DNA of 10,073 nt from a bacterium (GCA_021789095.1 JAJYJX010000090.1:1-10073), one strand, 5' to 3'; counted from the stretch's first letter, positions 1 through 6,540 are shown. Program-made: numbers and translations. The notes: a model not told the origin generated them from the letters alone.

Positions 1-61
1 AGACGGGCGAGCCTATAGATCATACTTTCTGGCTGAGACGCAGCTTCCTAACGGGGTTTAC

Positions 62-90
62 TTGACACTTGTAAAGTTCGTTAATAAATG
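62..90 (+). promoter_or_regulatory. Possible sigma-70-type promoter for the tRNA
   Basis: A perfect TTGACA -35 hexamer lies at 62-67. An AT-rich stretch follows at a suitable distance, with the weak -10 candidate TAAATG at 85-90 after a 17-base spacer. Transcription would begin around 96-98, about 11 bases before the mature tRNA, which is typical for a tRNA gene. The -10 matches the consensus at only three of six positions, so the call rests on the -35 box and the spacing. Confidence 0.45.
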
Positions 91-108
91 TGATCATTGC
101 CTCGTAAC

Positions 109-181
109 GGCGGTGTAGCTCAGTTGGCAGAGCGGGGGTCTCATAAGCCCTATGTCCGGGGTTCGATTCCCTGCACCGCCA
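109..181 (+). tRNA. tRNA with CAT anticodon, probably elongator tRNA-Met
   Basis: The full cloverleaf can be folded. The acceptor stem pairs GGCGGTG (109-115) with CACCGCC (174-180), with discriminator A at 181. The D arm is GCTC/GAGC (118-121 and 130-133). The anticodon stem is 135-139 with 147-151, and the loop CTCATAA (140-146) has anticodon CAT at 142-144. The T arm is 157-161 with 169-173 and a TTCGATT loop. The 3' CCA is not encoded and must be added after transcription. The 1:72 pair is G-C, and the anticodon stem lacks the three stacked G-C pairs of bacterial initiators, so it is not initiator tRNA. The remaining choice is elongator Met or the Ile tRNA whose C34 is modified to lysidine. 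Met is preferred, but the sequence does not exclude Ile2. Confidence 0.95.
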
Positions 182-202
182 TATTACAAATAAACCCCAT
201 TC

Positions 203-220
203 GCAACGGCGTTGCTTTCT
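203..220 (+). terminator. Weak hairpin with T-rich tail after the tRNA
   Basis: GCAAC (203-207) and GTTGC (211-215) form a five-base-pair hairpin with a GGC loop, followed by TTTCT. It is placed where a tRNA terminator would be expected. The stem is short and the T run is interrupted, so it could be chance. The methyltransferase ATG begins only 13 bases further on, so the two genes may share a transcript. Confidence 0.25.
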
Positions 221-233
221 CACGGGGTACATA

Positions 234-1118
234 ATGGAAAATATGCTTATGGAAAGTTTTAACAAGGTCGGTATGACGGCAAAATTTGTCGCTTATTGGA
301 GACAATATACCGATATTCCTTTTGCAAAGGATGTTGCTGAATATATCGGTGCCAGCGAAGCAATTGAGACCTTTCTCGGGAACAATCAAATAACCCCGGA
401 TGATATAAGCTGGTATGCACCGCTTTTTGAGATTCGCTACAAAAGTATTTTAGAAGCTATCCGCAGAAAGGGGATAAAGCAAGTCCTTGAATTGGCAAGC
501 GGGCTCTCTTTCCGCGGACTCAACATGACCCGCAATCCTCATATATCTTATGTTGAAACAGACCTTGAAGAATTAACAAACGAGAAGGCCGTCCTGGTTT
601 CCAGACTGACCCAAAAATATTCGTTGGCAGATTATGGCAACTTCCGTTTGACTCCGGCAGATGCACTTGACCGGAACCAGCTGCTGTCCGCAATTCGGCA
701 TTTTCACAGTGACCAGCCCGCTGCCGTTATCAGTGAAGGGCTGTTTCCGTATTTGACAATACATGAAATGGAAACGGTCGTCATGAATATCAGAGATATA
801 CTGACGAAATTTGGCGGGGCATGGATTACGCCGGATTTTTTGTTGAAGGGGGACAGCACACGGACATTTTTTCAACGCCGCCGGGCGGGAGAAGCAATTG
901 CAAAATTGACGGAACGACAGCTTCATAGAACTATGTTTGAAAGCGAGCAGCAGTTGTTTTCATTTTTTGACGATTTTGGACTGCGTGCGGAGGTGCTGAA
1001 CCAGGCGGATCTGGTGCCTGTCATTGTTTCTATCGGCGTTTTAAAATTGCCTGCAGACATAGTGGAAAAAGCAAAACAAAAATTGAATCTCTGGGTCCTG
1101 ACACCGGCCGCAAAATAA
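234..1118 (+). CDS. SAM-dependent methyltransferase, leucine carboxyl methyltransferase (LCM/TcmP) family
   Basis: A predicted class I methyltransferase of 294 residues that transfers a methyl group from S-adenosylmethionine to an unknown acceptor. The SAM-binding motif I reads VLELASGLSFRG (about residues 84-95) and is followed by the strand-end motif YVETDLEEL (106-114), whose acidic residues should hold the SAM ribose. ADALD (142-146) and EGLFPYL (168-174) match the EGLxxYL signature of the LCM family, which includes protein phosphatase carboxyl methyltransferases and polyketide O-methyltransferases. No signal peptide or membrane segment is seen, so it should be cytoplasmic. The start is uncertain. 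ATGs lie at 234, 243, 249 and 273, and only the last has a clear AAGG ribosome site (264-267). The SFNKVGMTAKFVAYWR segment looks like conserved family N-terminus, which favours 234 or 249. It stands alone on the plus strand between the tRNA and a convergent operon, so its substrate cannot be inferred from neighbours. Confidence 0.85.
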   Translation: MENMLMESFNKVGMTAKFVAYWRQYTDIPFAKDVAEYIGASEAIETFLGNNQITPDDISWYAPLFEIRYKSILEAIRRKGIKQVLELASGLSFRGLNMTRNPHISYVETDLEELTNEKAVLVSRLTQKYSLADYGNFRLTPADALDRNQLLSAIRHFHSDQPAAVISEGLFPYLTIHEMETVVMNIRDILTKFGGAWITPDFLLKGDSTRTFFQRRRAGEAIAKLTERQLHRTMFESEQQLFSFFDDFGLRAEVLNQADLVPVIVSIGVLKLPADIVEKAKQKLNLWVLTPAAK

Positions 1119-1171
1119 CGGCCCCGCCGGAAACAAATACACAAAACACTGAACAGATTAAAGGATACGGA

Positions 1172-1399
1172 CTACCCGGCTAAAATCAGAAATAAATACA
1201 GTGAGAATGAGATAAAGAGGACACCTATAAGAATAATTAAATAATAAAATCTTTTTTTGCTGGTGTGCCTTTTCAAATGTCTGTATGGATACAATCCCTT
1301 GGGAGGCTTGATAAATCCCTTCATCACTGCACCTATCAATATAAAAATGCCCAATCCCAAAAGAGAAAATATTATAAAGAAGAACAGTAAGTTAATCAT
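1172..1399 (-). CDS. Small hypothetical protein with two membrane segments
   Basis: About 75 residues, of no family I recognise. There are two strongly hydrophobic segments, about residues 3-25 and 51-74. They are joined by a short, very basic loop containing KPPKGLYPYRH and HLKRHTSKKR. By the positive-inside rule the loop should be cytoplasmic, giving a hairpin with both ends outside. I chose the ATG at 1399. A TTG at 1408 in the same frame would add three residues (MNK). Neither has a good ribosome site, so translation may be coupled to the flavoprotein gene that stops 17 bases upstream of this ATG. The position as last gene of the operon suggests it could anchor or assist the two flavoproteins at the membrane, which is inference from context only. 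The hydrophobic pattern and tight spacing make it likely to be a real gene. Confidence 0.65.
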   Translation of the reverse strand: MINLLFFFIIFSLLGLGIFILIGAVMKGFIKPPKGLYPYRHLKRHTSKKRFYYLIILIGVLFISFSLYLFLILAG

Positions 1400-1416
1400 T
1401 TTGTTCAAGGAAACAT

Positions 1417-2712
1417 CTACCGGTCTGCATAAGGTTTTGCTTTGAAAACCGCCAAGGGAAGATGCCTGAAAAAATTATAACCAAGTGCGGCGAATTCTTT
1501 CATGCTGAAGATCTCATGTACGATATCATGGTATGTGCCTTCGCCTGAAACAACCTTGAAGAGCACATCCCTGAGATATGGATCGCTTTGCGCCATGGCC
1601 ATCACCCGTTCGACAAACCCTGTTTTTATGGAGAGTATTACAAGCAGCCTGAAAAGCCTGCCGTAAAAGAAATCCGCGCGCAGGTGGTCAAACGCCTGAG
1701 GATATGCAGACAGTGCCGAGGCTGATATGCCGTTATTGATCATTATTTCTGCTGCCTTTGCTCCTGTCTCAAGCGCAACATTGATACCTTTGCCCTTGTA
1801 CGGCCTTATAAGTCCTGTTGCATCGCCAACAGCGGCGAACCTGTCGCCGATAATCCCGCCGGCAGGCCTTATCGGGTATTTGCCTTTATAATAATCAAGC
1901 CCCGCAAGGTTGAGCCCTTTTATAAGTCCCCTGACAGGCGGATACCCGAGGAAGTTGTCCATATCGACAGATGTGAGATTCCTGCCTGCGATGTTTATGA
2001 TGATGTGATCGCCTTTCGGAGTAATGGCCCCGAATTCTATCTTCTTCAGCTCAAGCGGTATGAATGCGTGGATCCTGCTGCCGAAGATTTCCTGCATCAT
2101 GTTCAGATCAATATGCGCCTTTGCAACAAGCGTATCAAGCACCTTTGGCGGCCTTTTATACGCGAATGCGTGTCTTGATGCATGCTCCATCACGCCTGCT
2201 ATACCATCGTCAAGACCGAAAGCACCGACAACAGCGTCTGCCTTTAAGAACCCGTCTTCCGTATAAACCTTTACAATGCCGCTGCCGTTAAACTCCGTGT
2301 CTGTTACCCTTGATCTGATCACATCCGCACCAAGTTCCTGCGCTGCGGCGAGCATGAACCTGTCAAACAATATGCGCCTTGTCGCATACGTGCCCCTTTC
2401 TCCCGAAAGCTCCAGTGTGCTGTTGTCCGAAGGATGCAGGACATAACCCGATATTTCACGCTTGATAAGGTGTTCGGGAAACCGCATGTCAAGGTTACGT
2501 TCAAAGATTTCCCTGATTGGATATGAAAGCACGCCGACGCATTGATTATAATGACGGTCGAAATCCTTGCCTTCGAATATGATCACTTTTATTTTTATAC
2601 CTTTCCCCCCCGCCTCTTTTATAAGCTTTATTGCAGCCGCACTGCCTGCAGGGCCTCCGCCGATAACCGCTATTGTGGATCCGTCAATAATTTTCAGATT
2701 ATCATTTTTCAT
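1417..2712 (-). CDS. FAD-dependent oxidoreductase, geranylgeranyl reductase-like (second of a pair)
   Basis: A 431-residue flavoprotein of the geranylgeranyl reductase / FixC-like group, whose members reduce double bonds of isoprenoid chains or pass electrons through FAD. The N-terminal Rossmann motif is VIGGGPAGSAAA (about residues 16-27), and Glu47 ends the second strand where the FAD ribose binds. QCVGVLS (57-63) resembles the Cys-containing CxGVLS segment of the family. VGDATGLIRPYKGKG (from about 295) is the second FAD motif (GD), near the flavin phosphate and ring. The last 90 or so residues are helical and hydrophobic, as in lipid-substrate members. No signal peptide is seen. The start overlaps the stop of the upstream paralogue as ATGA, and AAGGG just before it serves as ribosome site, so translation is probably coupled. 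Substrate and electron donor are unknown. A dehydrogenase or other lipid-modifying monooxygenase-fold enzyme is the alternative. Confidence 0.85.
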   Translation of the reverse strand: MKNDNLKIIDGSTIAVIGGGPAGSAAAIKLIKEAGGKGIKIKVIIFEGKDFDRHYNQCVGVLSYPIREIFERNLDMRFPEHLIKREISGYVLHPSDNSTLELSGERGTYATRRILFDRFMLAAAQELGADVIRSRVTDTEFNGSGIVKVYTEDGFLKADAVVGAFGLDDGIAGVMEHASRHAFAYKRPPKVLDTLVAKAHIDLNMMQEIFGSRIHAFIPLELKKIEFGAITPKGDHIIINIAGRNLTSVDMDNFLGYPPVRGLIKGLNLAGLDYYKGKYPIRPAGGIIGDRFAAVGDATGLIRPYKGKGINVALETGAKAAEIMINNGISASALSAYPQAFDHLRADFFYGRLFRLLVILSIKTGFVERVMAMAQSDPYLRDVLFKVVSGEGTYHDIVHEIFSMKEFAALGYNFFRHLPLAVFKAKPYADR

Positions 2713-4043
2713 ATTTTACCCTTTTTTATTCCTGTGACCCTTAACAGGAATTTCATAACTTCAACAATGTTAAACACACTACGAAGAATGGCCCTGTAAG
2801 GTTTATCGCCGATAAACATGTGCCATGTTATGTTGGACATCCACTGTTTTCCCTCTGGTTTTTCACCCTCGTCCCTGATGGTTGAAATAACCGCACTGTT
2901 CATACGCCTGCTGTAGGTTACTGCCCTGTGCATAAAAAACATTATCCTCCCAAACCTATTATCCCTTGCAAATTTTACAATGCACCCCGGATAATAGCTG
3001 TCTCTGAATGCAGCTTCATCAACCCCTTTTAATAATGCGGTCTCTGCAGCCCACCTTGACGTGATAAACGCCGATTCTATGCCGTTTTTCATGTACCTTG
3101 ATACGCTCGCGTCGCCGATCATGACGACCCTTGTATAAAATGGTTTAACAGCCGCTGTCACAGGGAGTCTGGGATGACAGTGGCATACGGGTGACAGCAC
3201 GGCCTCATGGCCCGTTTTCATCACCGAATCAAGGTTCAGGATCCTCAATTCATCCATAAGCTCTGAAAATTTTACGTGCCAGCCTATACCGCTTACAGTA
3301 AGATATTTACCTTTCGGGATAACTGCCGTAAACAGGAATTTGGAATTCTTTCTCGAGAAGATGTTTATGAACCTGGTAATATCGCTCTCGGCCGCTGCCA
3401 TAAGCTCTGTCTGGCATGTATGCCAGTACTCGGGCTCGACATAACCGAACCCGAATTTCCTGCTGAGACTGGAATTTACCCCGAAGGCGCCTACTACAAG
3501 GGCAGCCTTAAGTTCGTGCGCTTCATTCTTTTCGTCTTTATATGTAACAATACATTTTTCAAGCACAGGGTTTTGCGGGATGATTATATCAGTTACGGTA
3601 CCGTTTATCGCAACAGCACCGGACTTTTTTGCCTCTTCGAGCATGAATGAGTCAAAGCCTATAAAGCCTTCCGATGAGGCCTCACTTCGAGGGCCAACTC
3701 CCCTGAAAACCGTATAGACCTTCGAAGAAGGCCTCATGATAAGCGCGTCCCTGCCGTTCATGTTAAGCTTGAAGCCCTCTACGTTCTGGCGTATTACCCT
3801 GCTGTCCCATGCTATATCAAGCCCGGAGATCATGCCCACAATATTGCCGCCCAGAACGCCTGCACACATATTGCACCCGACCGGTCCGTGTGCTGCAAAA
3901 GATTTTCGCTCTATGATAATTACCTTCAGTTCAATACCGTGCTTTCTTGAAAGCCCTTTTGCATGCATGGCAAAAAAGCTGCCTGCAGGCCCTCCGCCCA
4001 GGATCACCACGGTGTCGCCGTCGTTCAGTCTCAGATAACTCAT
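2709..4043 (-). CDS. FAD-dependent oxidoreductase, geranylgeranyl reductase-like (first of a pair)
   Basis: A 444-residue paralogue of the next gene and the first in this operon. The FAD Rossmann motif ILGGGPAGSFFA lies at residues 14-25, with Glu45 at the end of the second strand. Next comes GCNMCAGVLGG (56-66), with two cysteines (57 and 60) spaced CxxC, whereas the partner keeps a single Cys. The second FAD motif is IGDASVSRYMKNGIE (from about 309). It keeps the GD pair (Asp311) but has lost the usual GDAxG continuation seen in the partner. The C-terminus is helical with several basic residues and ends in GIKKGKI. The ATG at 4043 has no Shine-Dalgarno sequence, but the protein reaches its first FAD motif at a normal distance from this start. 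A role in reducing isoprenoid or lipid double bonds is inferred from the family. The paralogous, overlapping arrangement suggests the two may work as a heteromer or on successive steps. Confidence 0.85.
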   Translation of the reverse strand: MSYLRLNDGDTVVILGGGPAGSFFAMHAKGLSRKHGIELKVIIIERKSFAAHGPVGCNMCAGVLGGNIVGMISGLDIAWDSRVIRQNVEGFKLNMNGRDALIMRPSSKVYTVFRGVGPRSEASSEGFIGFDSFMLEEAKKSGAVAINGTVTDIIIPQNPVLEKCIVTYKDEKNEAHELKAALVVGAFGVNSSLSRKFGFGYVEPEYWHTCQTELMAAAESDITRFINIFSRKNSKFLFTAVIPKGKYLTVSGIGWHVKFSELMDELRILNLDSVMKTGHEAVLSPVCHCHPRLPVTAAVKPFYTRVVMIGDASVSRYMKNGIESAFITSRWAAETALLKGVDEAAFRDSYYPGCIVKFARDNRFGRIMFFMHRAVTYSRRMNSAVISTIRDEGEKPEGKQWMSNITWHMFIGDKPYRAILRSVFNIVEVMKFLLRVTGIKKGKI

Positions 4044-4050
4044 TGATACG

Positions 4051-4056
4051 AGTATA
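4051..4056 (-). promoter_or_regulatory. -10-like box directly before the flavoprotein operon
   Basis: Read on the minus strand, TATACT (4056 down to 4051) matches the -10 consensus at five of six positions. Only seven bases (CGTATCA) separate it from the ATG at 4043, so transcription would begin at or next to the start codon. No convincing -35 hexamer is seen 16-18 bases further upstream. Together with the missing Shine-Dalgarno sequence this suggests a leaderless mRNA. Confidence 0.45.
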
Positions 4057-4191
4057 ACTGAATGCCGGCTAAAAAGCTAATGCAAAAAAGTTCAATAGCT
4101 AGGTTTGTTTGTTCGTTCAACCCTGCGATCCACCTAAGATACTTAAATTTTTAATATTATCCATTTTAAAGTCCTCTGTAAGTTTATATGC

Positions 4192-4241
4192 AGGTATCTC
4201 GCCTTATTATTTTTGTCGATATTCGAAGGATACCTTTTTTT
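4192..4241 (+). terminator. Hairpin followed by seven T residues (terminator or attenuator candidate)
   Basis: AGGTATC (4192-4198) pairs perfectly with GATACCT (4229-4235). The arms are 30 bases apart, and the loop contains a smaller TCGA-TAT-TCGA hairpin (4216-4226). The right arm leads directly into an uninterrupted T run (4235-4241). The T-tract is only on the plus strand. The loop is long for a classic terminator, so confidence is moderate. No plus-strand gene ends just upstream. Confidence 0.4.
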
Positions 4242-4269
4242 GACGCAGGTTTTTCACTCACTCTACAAA
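4240..4269 (+). promoter_or_regulatory. Possible promoter for the acyl-CoA ligase
   Basis: TTGACG (4240-4245) matches the -35 consensus at five of six positions. TACAAA (4264-4269) matches the -10 consensus at four of six, with an 18-base spacer. The start point would be near 4276, giving a leader of roughly 165 bases before the ATG at 4443. In an AT-rich region such matches can be accidental. The TTGACA at 4384-4389 is a competing candidate with a poorer -10. Confidence 0.35.
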
Positions 4270-4430
4270 CCTCGCTACTTTTCAAATAAACTTTCTGGGC
4301 TAATACAAACACCATGCGTAAGACAGATCTCACGTTTTTATTCAAGTACAAACAGAACAGGTATGATGTCTCAAATCCTGCATTTGACAAGTTTGAATTT
4401 TGGGGTTATCTCAACAGCAATTATCAAATA

Positions 4431-4436
4431 GAGGAG
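4431..4436 (+). promoter_or_regulatory. Strong ribosome binding site that fixes the ligase start
   Basis: GAGGAG lies six bases before the ATG at 4443, an ideal Shine-Dalgarno placement. It decides against the longer in-frame start at 4314, whose extra 43 residues show no family resemblance. Confidence 0.85.
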
Positions 4437-4442
4437 TCCTAT

Positions 4443-6473
4443 ATGTCTTACAATTACAATAATGATACCCTTTGCGGTATATTTCACAATCAGGCCCAAC
4501 GGTATGGGGACAGGTTTACCTTCCTCATGGGAAAATTCGATAAAGAAGGCAGGCCGATTAATACATGGCGATCCATTACATGGAAAGAAGCTCAGGATGA
4601 AGTAATTGATTTTGCATCGGGGCTCATTGCTCTCGGACTGAACAAAGGGGACAGGGCAGCTATATTCTCGGAGAGCAGACCACGGTGGATCATAACTGAT
4701 CAGTCCATCCAGATATGCGGTGCTATCGAGGTACCATTGTACCCGACACTCAGCAAGGATGAGCTTGCATTTATGCTGAAGGACAGCGGGTCAAAGATTG
4801 TCATCGCATCTACTCAGGAAAAAGCAGAGATGACCCTCAGGGCAATAGGCACAGGATCCCCTGTAAAAACAATTATTACAATGTGTCCATGGGAAGGTGC
4901 AAGGCCGGCTGGAATATATACTTTTACCGAGGTAATAGAAACAGGGCAAAAGAAAGGTAACCGGAAAACCATAGAAGAAAACATCCGTGCAGTAAAACCG
5001 GACGATATTGCCTCCATCATATACACCTCCGGTACAACGGGAAGACAAAAGGGGGCAATTCTTACCCAGTCAAACTGGGTAGCCAATATGCACCAGAGTT
5101 CCAACTCTACATTATTGAAACGGCTGGTTGAACTTGATCTCCATCTGCTTTTTCTTGTTCATCTTCCTCTCTGCCATGTGTATGGCAGGACATCCGATTA
5201 TATCATAGGCGGGCTTAAATTAGGAGGCACCCTTGCATTTGCTGAAAGCTTTGACGCTATTCAAAAGAACCTTCTTGAATTAAGACCGAATGTTGTTGTC
5301 AGTATCCCAAGATTCTATGAAAAGACCTATGACATGGTACGTTCTGCTTTCTCAAGGCAGAATAAGTTTTACAGGAAACTGTTCGCCTGGTCGCTCCGTC
5401 AAGGCGAGAAATTCACCGACAGTATGGCAACCGGAACACGTCTTCCGCAGCTTGATCTGCTAAAGTTCTCTCTCGCAAACAACGTTATATTTAACAAGAT
5501 AAAGAAGCTGGCTGGATTTGAACGGTTGGTACTCGCTGTGTCCGGCGGAGGAAAATTATCAAAAGAGGTCTGTGTGTTTATAAGATCCCTCGGTATTCAG
5601 CTCAATGAAGGTTATGGTCTCACTGAAACATCTCCTGTTATAAACTTTAATGAGCCGGAATTCAGAGATGTAGATGTTAATAAACTTGGCTGGTTTAAAA
5701 AGAAGATGGTCGATTGGACGGTTGATCTTATGATTACCCAGCAGGCAAAAGGCAAGTCACCCTTCACAAACCCTATTCGCTCCGTGAAACTTTCTATTGC
5801 TTACACTACTATAGCACACAGACTCCAGATAAAACCAGGGACGGTAGGCAGACCGGTGATCTGGACGGAAGAAAAACTTGCAGAAGACGGAGAAATACTG
5901 GTGAAGGGACCGCAGATATTCAAAGGCTACTGGAATATGCCTGAAGAGACAAAAGAAGTATTTACCGAAGACGGCTGGTTCAAGACAGGAGATATCGGAG
6001 AGTTCGATAAAGAAGGCTTTTTAAGCATAACGGACCGGAAAAAAGAGTTATTTGTTACCTCCGGAGGGAAGAACATCGCCCCACACCCGATTGAGCTCTC
6101 TCTCATCGCAAAGTCCTATATCGATCAGGCCTGCCTTCTGGGAGATGGAAGAAAGTACATTGCTGCACTTATTGTCCCTGATTTCAATGAGCTCAAGATG
6201 TTTGCAAAAGATAACGGTATTCAGTCAGCCAATGACAAAGAGCTTATAGAACATCCAAAGATCAAGGAACTTATAAAGAAACAGGTAGATGAGGTGAATG
6301 AAAATTTAGCCCGTTATGAACAGATAAAATACTACACTGTTCTTGACACGCCTTTTACCGTGGAAACAGGGGAACTTACACCTACACTGAAGTTAAAACG
6401 GCGGATAATAAATCAGAAATATAAAGATGTAATCGAATCCATGTTTATAAATTCTTCCCTGAGAGAAGGATAA
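4443..6473 (+). CDS. Long-chain fatty acid-CoA ligase (AMP-forming, FadD15/FAA1-like)
   Basis: A cytoplasmic or membrane-associated adenylating enzyme of 676 residues. It activates fatty acids with ATP to acyl-AMP and transfers them to CoA. All core motifs of the ANL superfamily are present: the phosphate loop YTSGTTGRQKGA (about 194-205), EGYGLTETSP (389-398), GWFKTGDIG (511-519, Asp517 for the ribose), DRKKELFVTSGGKN (531-544) and the catalytic lysine region LTPTLKLKRR (Lys650). The segment PRFYEKTYDMVRSAF and the overall organisation match the long-chain group (COG1022 type) rather than acetyl-CoA synthetases. The stretch from about 401 to 465, between the TETSP motif and GTVGRPV, is some 50 residues longer than in E. 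coli FadD. It contains the Trp- and Lys-rich segment LGWFKKKMVDWTVDLM. The start is set by GAGGAG before 4443. The gene is divergent from the flavoprotein operon, which hints at shared lipid metabolism. The exact chain length used is unknown. Confidence 0.93.
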   Translation: MSYNYNNDTLCGIFHNQAQRYGDRFTFLMGKFDKEGRPINTWRSITWKEAQDEVIDFASGLIALGLNKGDRAAIFSESRPRWIITDQSIQICGAIEVPLYPTLSKDELAFMLKDSGSKIVIASTQEKAEMTLRAIGTGSPVKTIITMCPWEGARPAGIYTFTEVIETGQKKGNRKTIEENIRAVKPDDIASIIYTSGTTGRQKGAILTQSNWVANMHQSSNSTLLKRLVELDLHLLFLVHLPLCHVYGRTSDYIIGGLKLGGTLAFAESFDAIQKNLLELRPNVVVSIPRFYEKTYDMVRSAFSRQNKFYRKLFAWSLRQGEKFTDSMATGTRLPQLDLLKFSLANNVIFNKIKKLAGFERLVLAVSGGGKLSKEVCVFIRSLGIQLNEGYGLTETSPVINFNEPEFRDVDVNKLGWFKKKMVDWTVDLMITQQAKGKSPFTNPIRSVKLSIAYTTIAHRLQIKPGTVGRPVIWTEEKLAEDGEILVKGPQIFKGYWNMPEETKEVFTEDGWFKTGDIGEFDKEGFLSITDRKKELFVTSGGKNIAPHPIELSLIAKSYIDQACLLGDGRKYIAALIVPDFNELKMFAKDNGIQSANDKELIEHPKIKELIKKQVDEVNENLARYEQIKYYTVLDTPFTVETGELTPTLKLKRRIINQKYKDVIESMFINSSLREG

Positions 6474-6474
6474 A

Positions 6475-6490
6475 CCCCGCACGTGCGGGC
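6475..6490. repeat. Perfect GC-rich palindrome between the ligase and glgC
   Basis: CCCGCACGTGCGGG (6476-6489) is a perfect 14-base palindrome that starts three bases after the ligase stop codon. As RNA it would form CCCGC/GCGGG around an ACGT loop. The sequence after it (CAAGTTTAATT) is only mildly T-rich, so it is a poor terminator by itself. It could also be an operator upstream of glgC or a small REP-like element. Only this one copy was noticed in the window. Confidence 0.6.
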
Positions 6491-6527
6491 AAGTTTAATT
6501 GACTATCCCGCAATAAAAATGTTACTT

Positions 6528-6533
6528 TATAAC
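6528..6533 (+). promoter_or_regulatory. -10-like box directly before glgC
   Basis: TATAAC matches the -10 consensus at five of six positions. It ends seven bases (CGTTGTT) before the glgC ATG at 6541. TTGACT at 6499-6504 resembles a -35 box but is 23 bases away, too far for the usual spacing. The predicted start point falls at or next to the ATG, and no Shine-Dalgarno sequence is present, so glgC may be translated from a leaderless mRNA. Confidence 0.45.
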
Positions 6534-6540
6534 CGTTGTT

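Larger units (their letters stand above)
4044..4442. other. Divergent intergenic region with leader of the acyl-CoA ligase gene
   Basis: These 399 AT-rich bases separate the minus-strand flavoprotein operon from the plus-strand acyl-CoA ligase. They hold a -10-like box for the left operon, a hairpin plus T-tract (4192-4241), a TTGACG/TACAAA promoter candidate (4240-4269) and a TTGACA at 4384-4389 with a poor TATCTC -10 at 4407-4412. AGCTA (4075-4079) and TAGCT (4096-4100) form a short inverted repeat. Plus-strand frames starting at 4080 (24 codons) and 4188 (33 codons) lack ribosome sites and are not called. An in-frame extension of the ligase from an ATG at 4314 also lacks a ribosome site. 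I recognise no known riboswitch or sRNA. Confidence 0.6.

Noticed and set aside
2-118. An open plus-strand frame of 38 codons from the window edge that runs into the tRNA and stops at TAG (116-118).
   Set aside because: A protein gene ending inside a mature tRNA is unlikely, the -35 box and tRNA promoter overlap it, and no family is recognisable. The left edge leaves open a truncated gene tail in another frame (stop TGA at 63-65).
573-926. Minus-strand open frame of 117 codons opposite the methyltransferase.
   Set aside because: It is a shadow of the conserved methyltransferase core, with no ribosome site or protein-like motif.
109-1118. tRNA followed by a lone methyltransferase as a possible integration site of a mobile element.
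   Set aside because: No integrase, no second copy of the tRNA 3' end and no other mobile gene can be seen in the window.
1106-1123. GGCCG/CGGCC inverted repeat around the methyltransferase stop codon, considered as a terminator.
   Set aside because: No T run follows on either strand.
4101-4117. GTTT/GTTC-like tandem pattern (gtttgtttgttcgttc).
   Set aside because: Too short and imperfect to be a meaningful repeat, with no CRISPR-like spacing anywhere in the window.
4080-4154. Short plus-strand frame of 24 codons in the divergent intergenic region.
   Set aside because: No ribosome site, unremarkable composition and chance length. It could only be revived by ribosome profiling.
4188-4289. 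Plus-strand frame of 33 codons that spans the hairpin and T-tract.
   Set aside because: No ribosome site, and the terminator-like structure lies inside it. It is probably accidental.
4314-4442. N-terminal extension of the acyl-CoA ligase from an upstream in-frame ATG.
   Set aside because: There is no ribosome site at 4314 while GAGGAG is ideally placed for the ATG at 4443. The extra residues do not look like the family.
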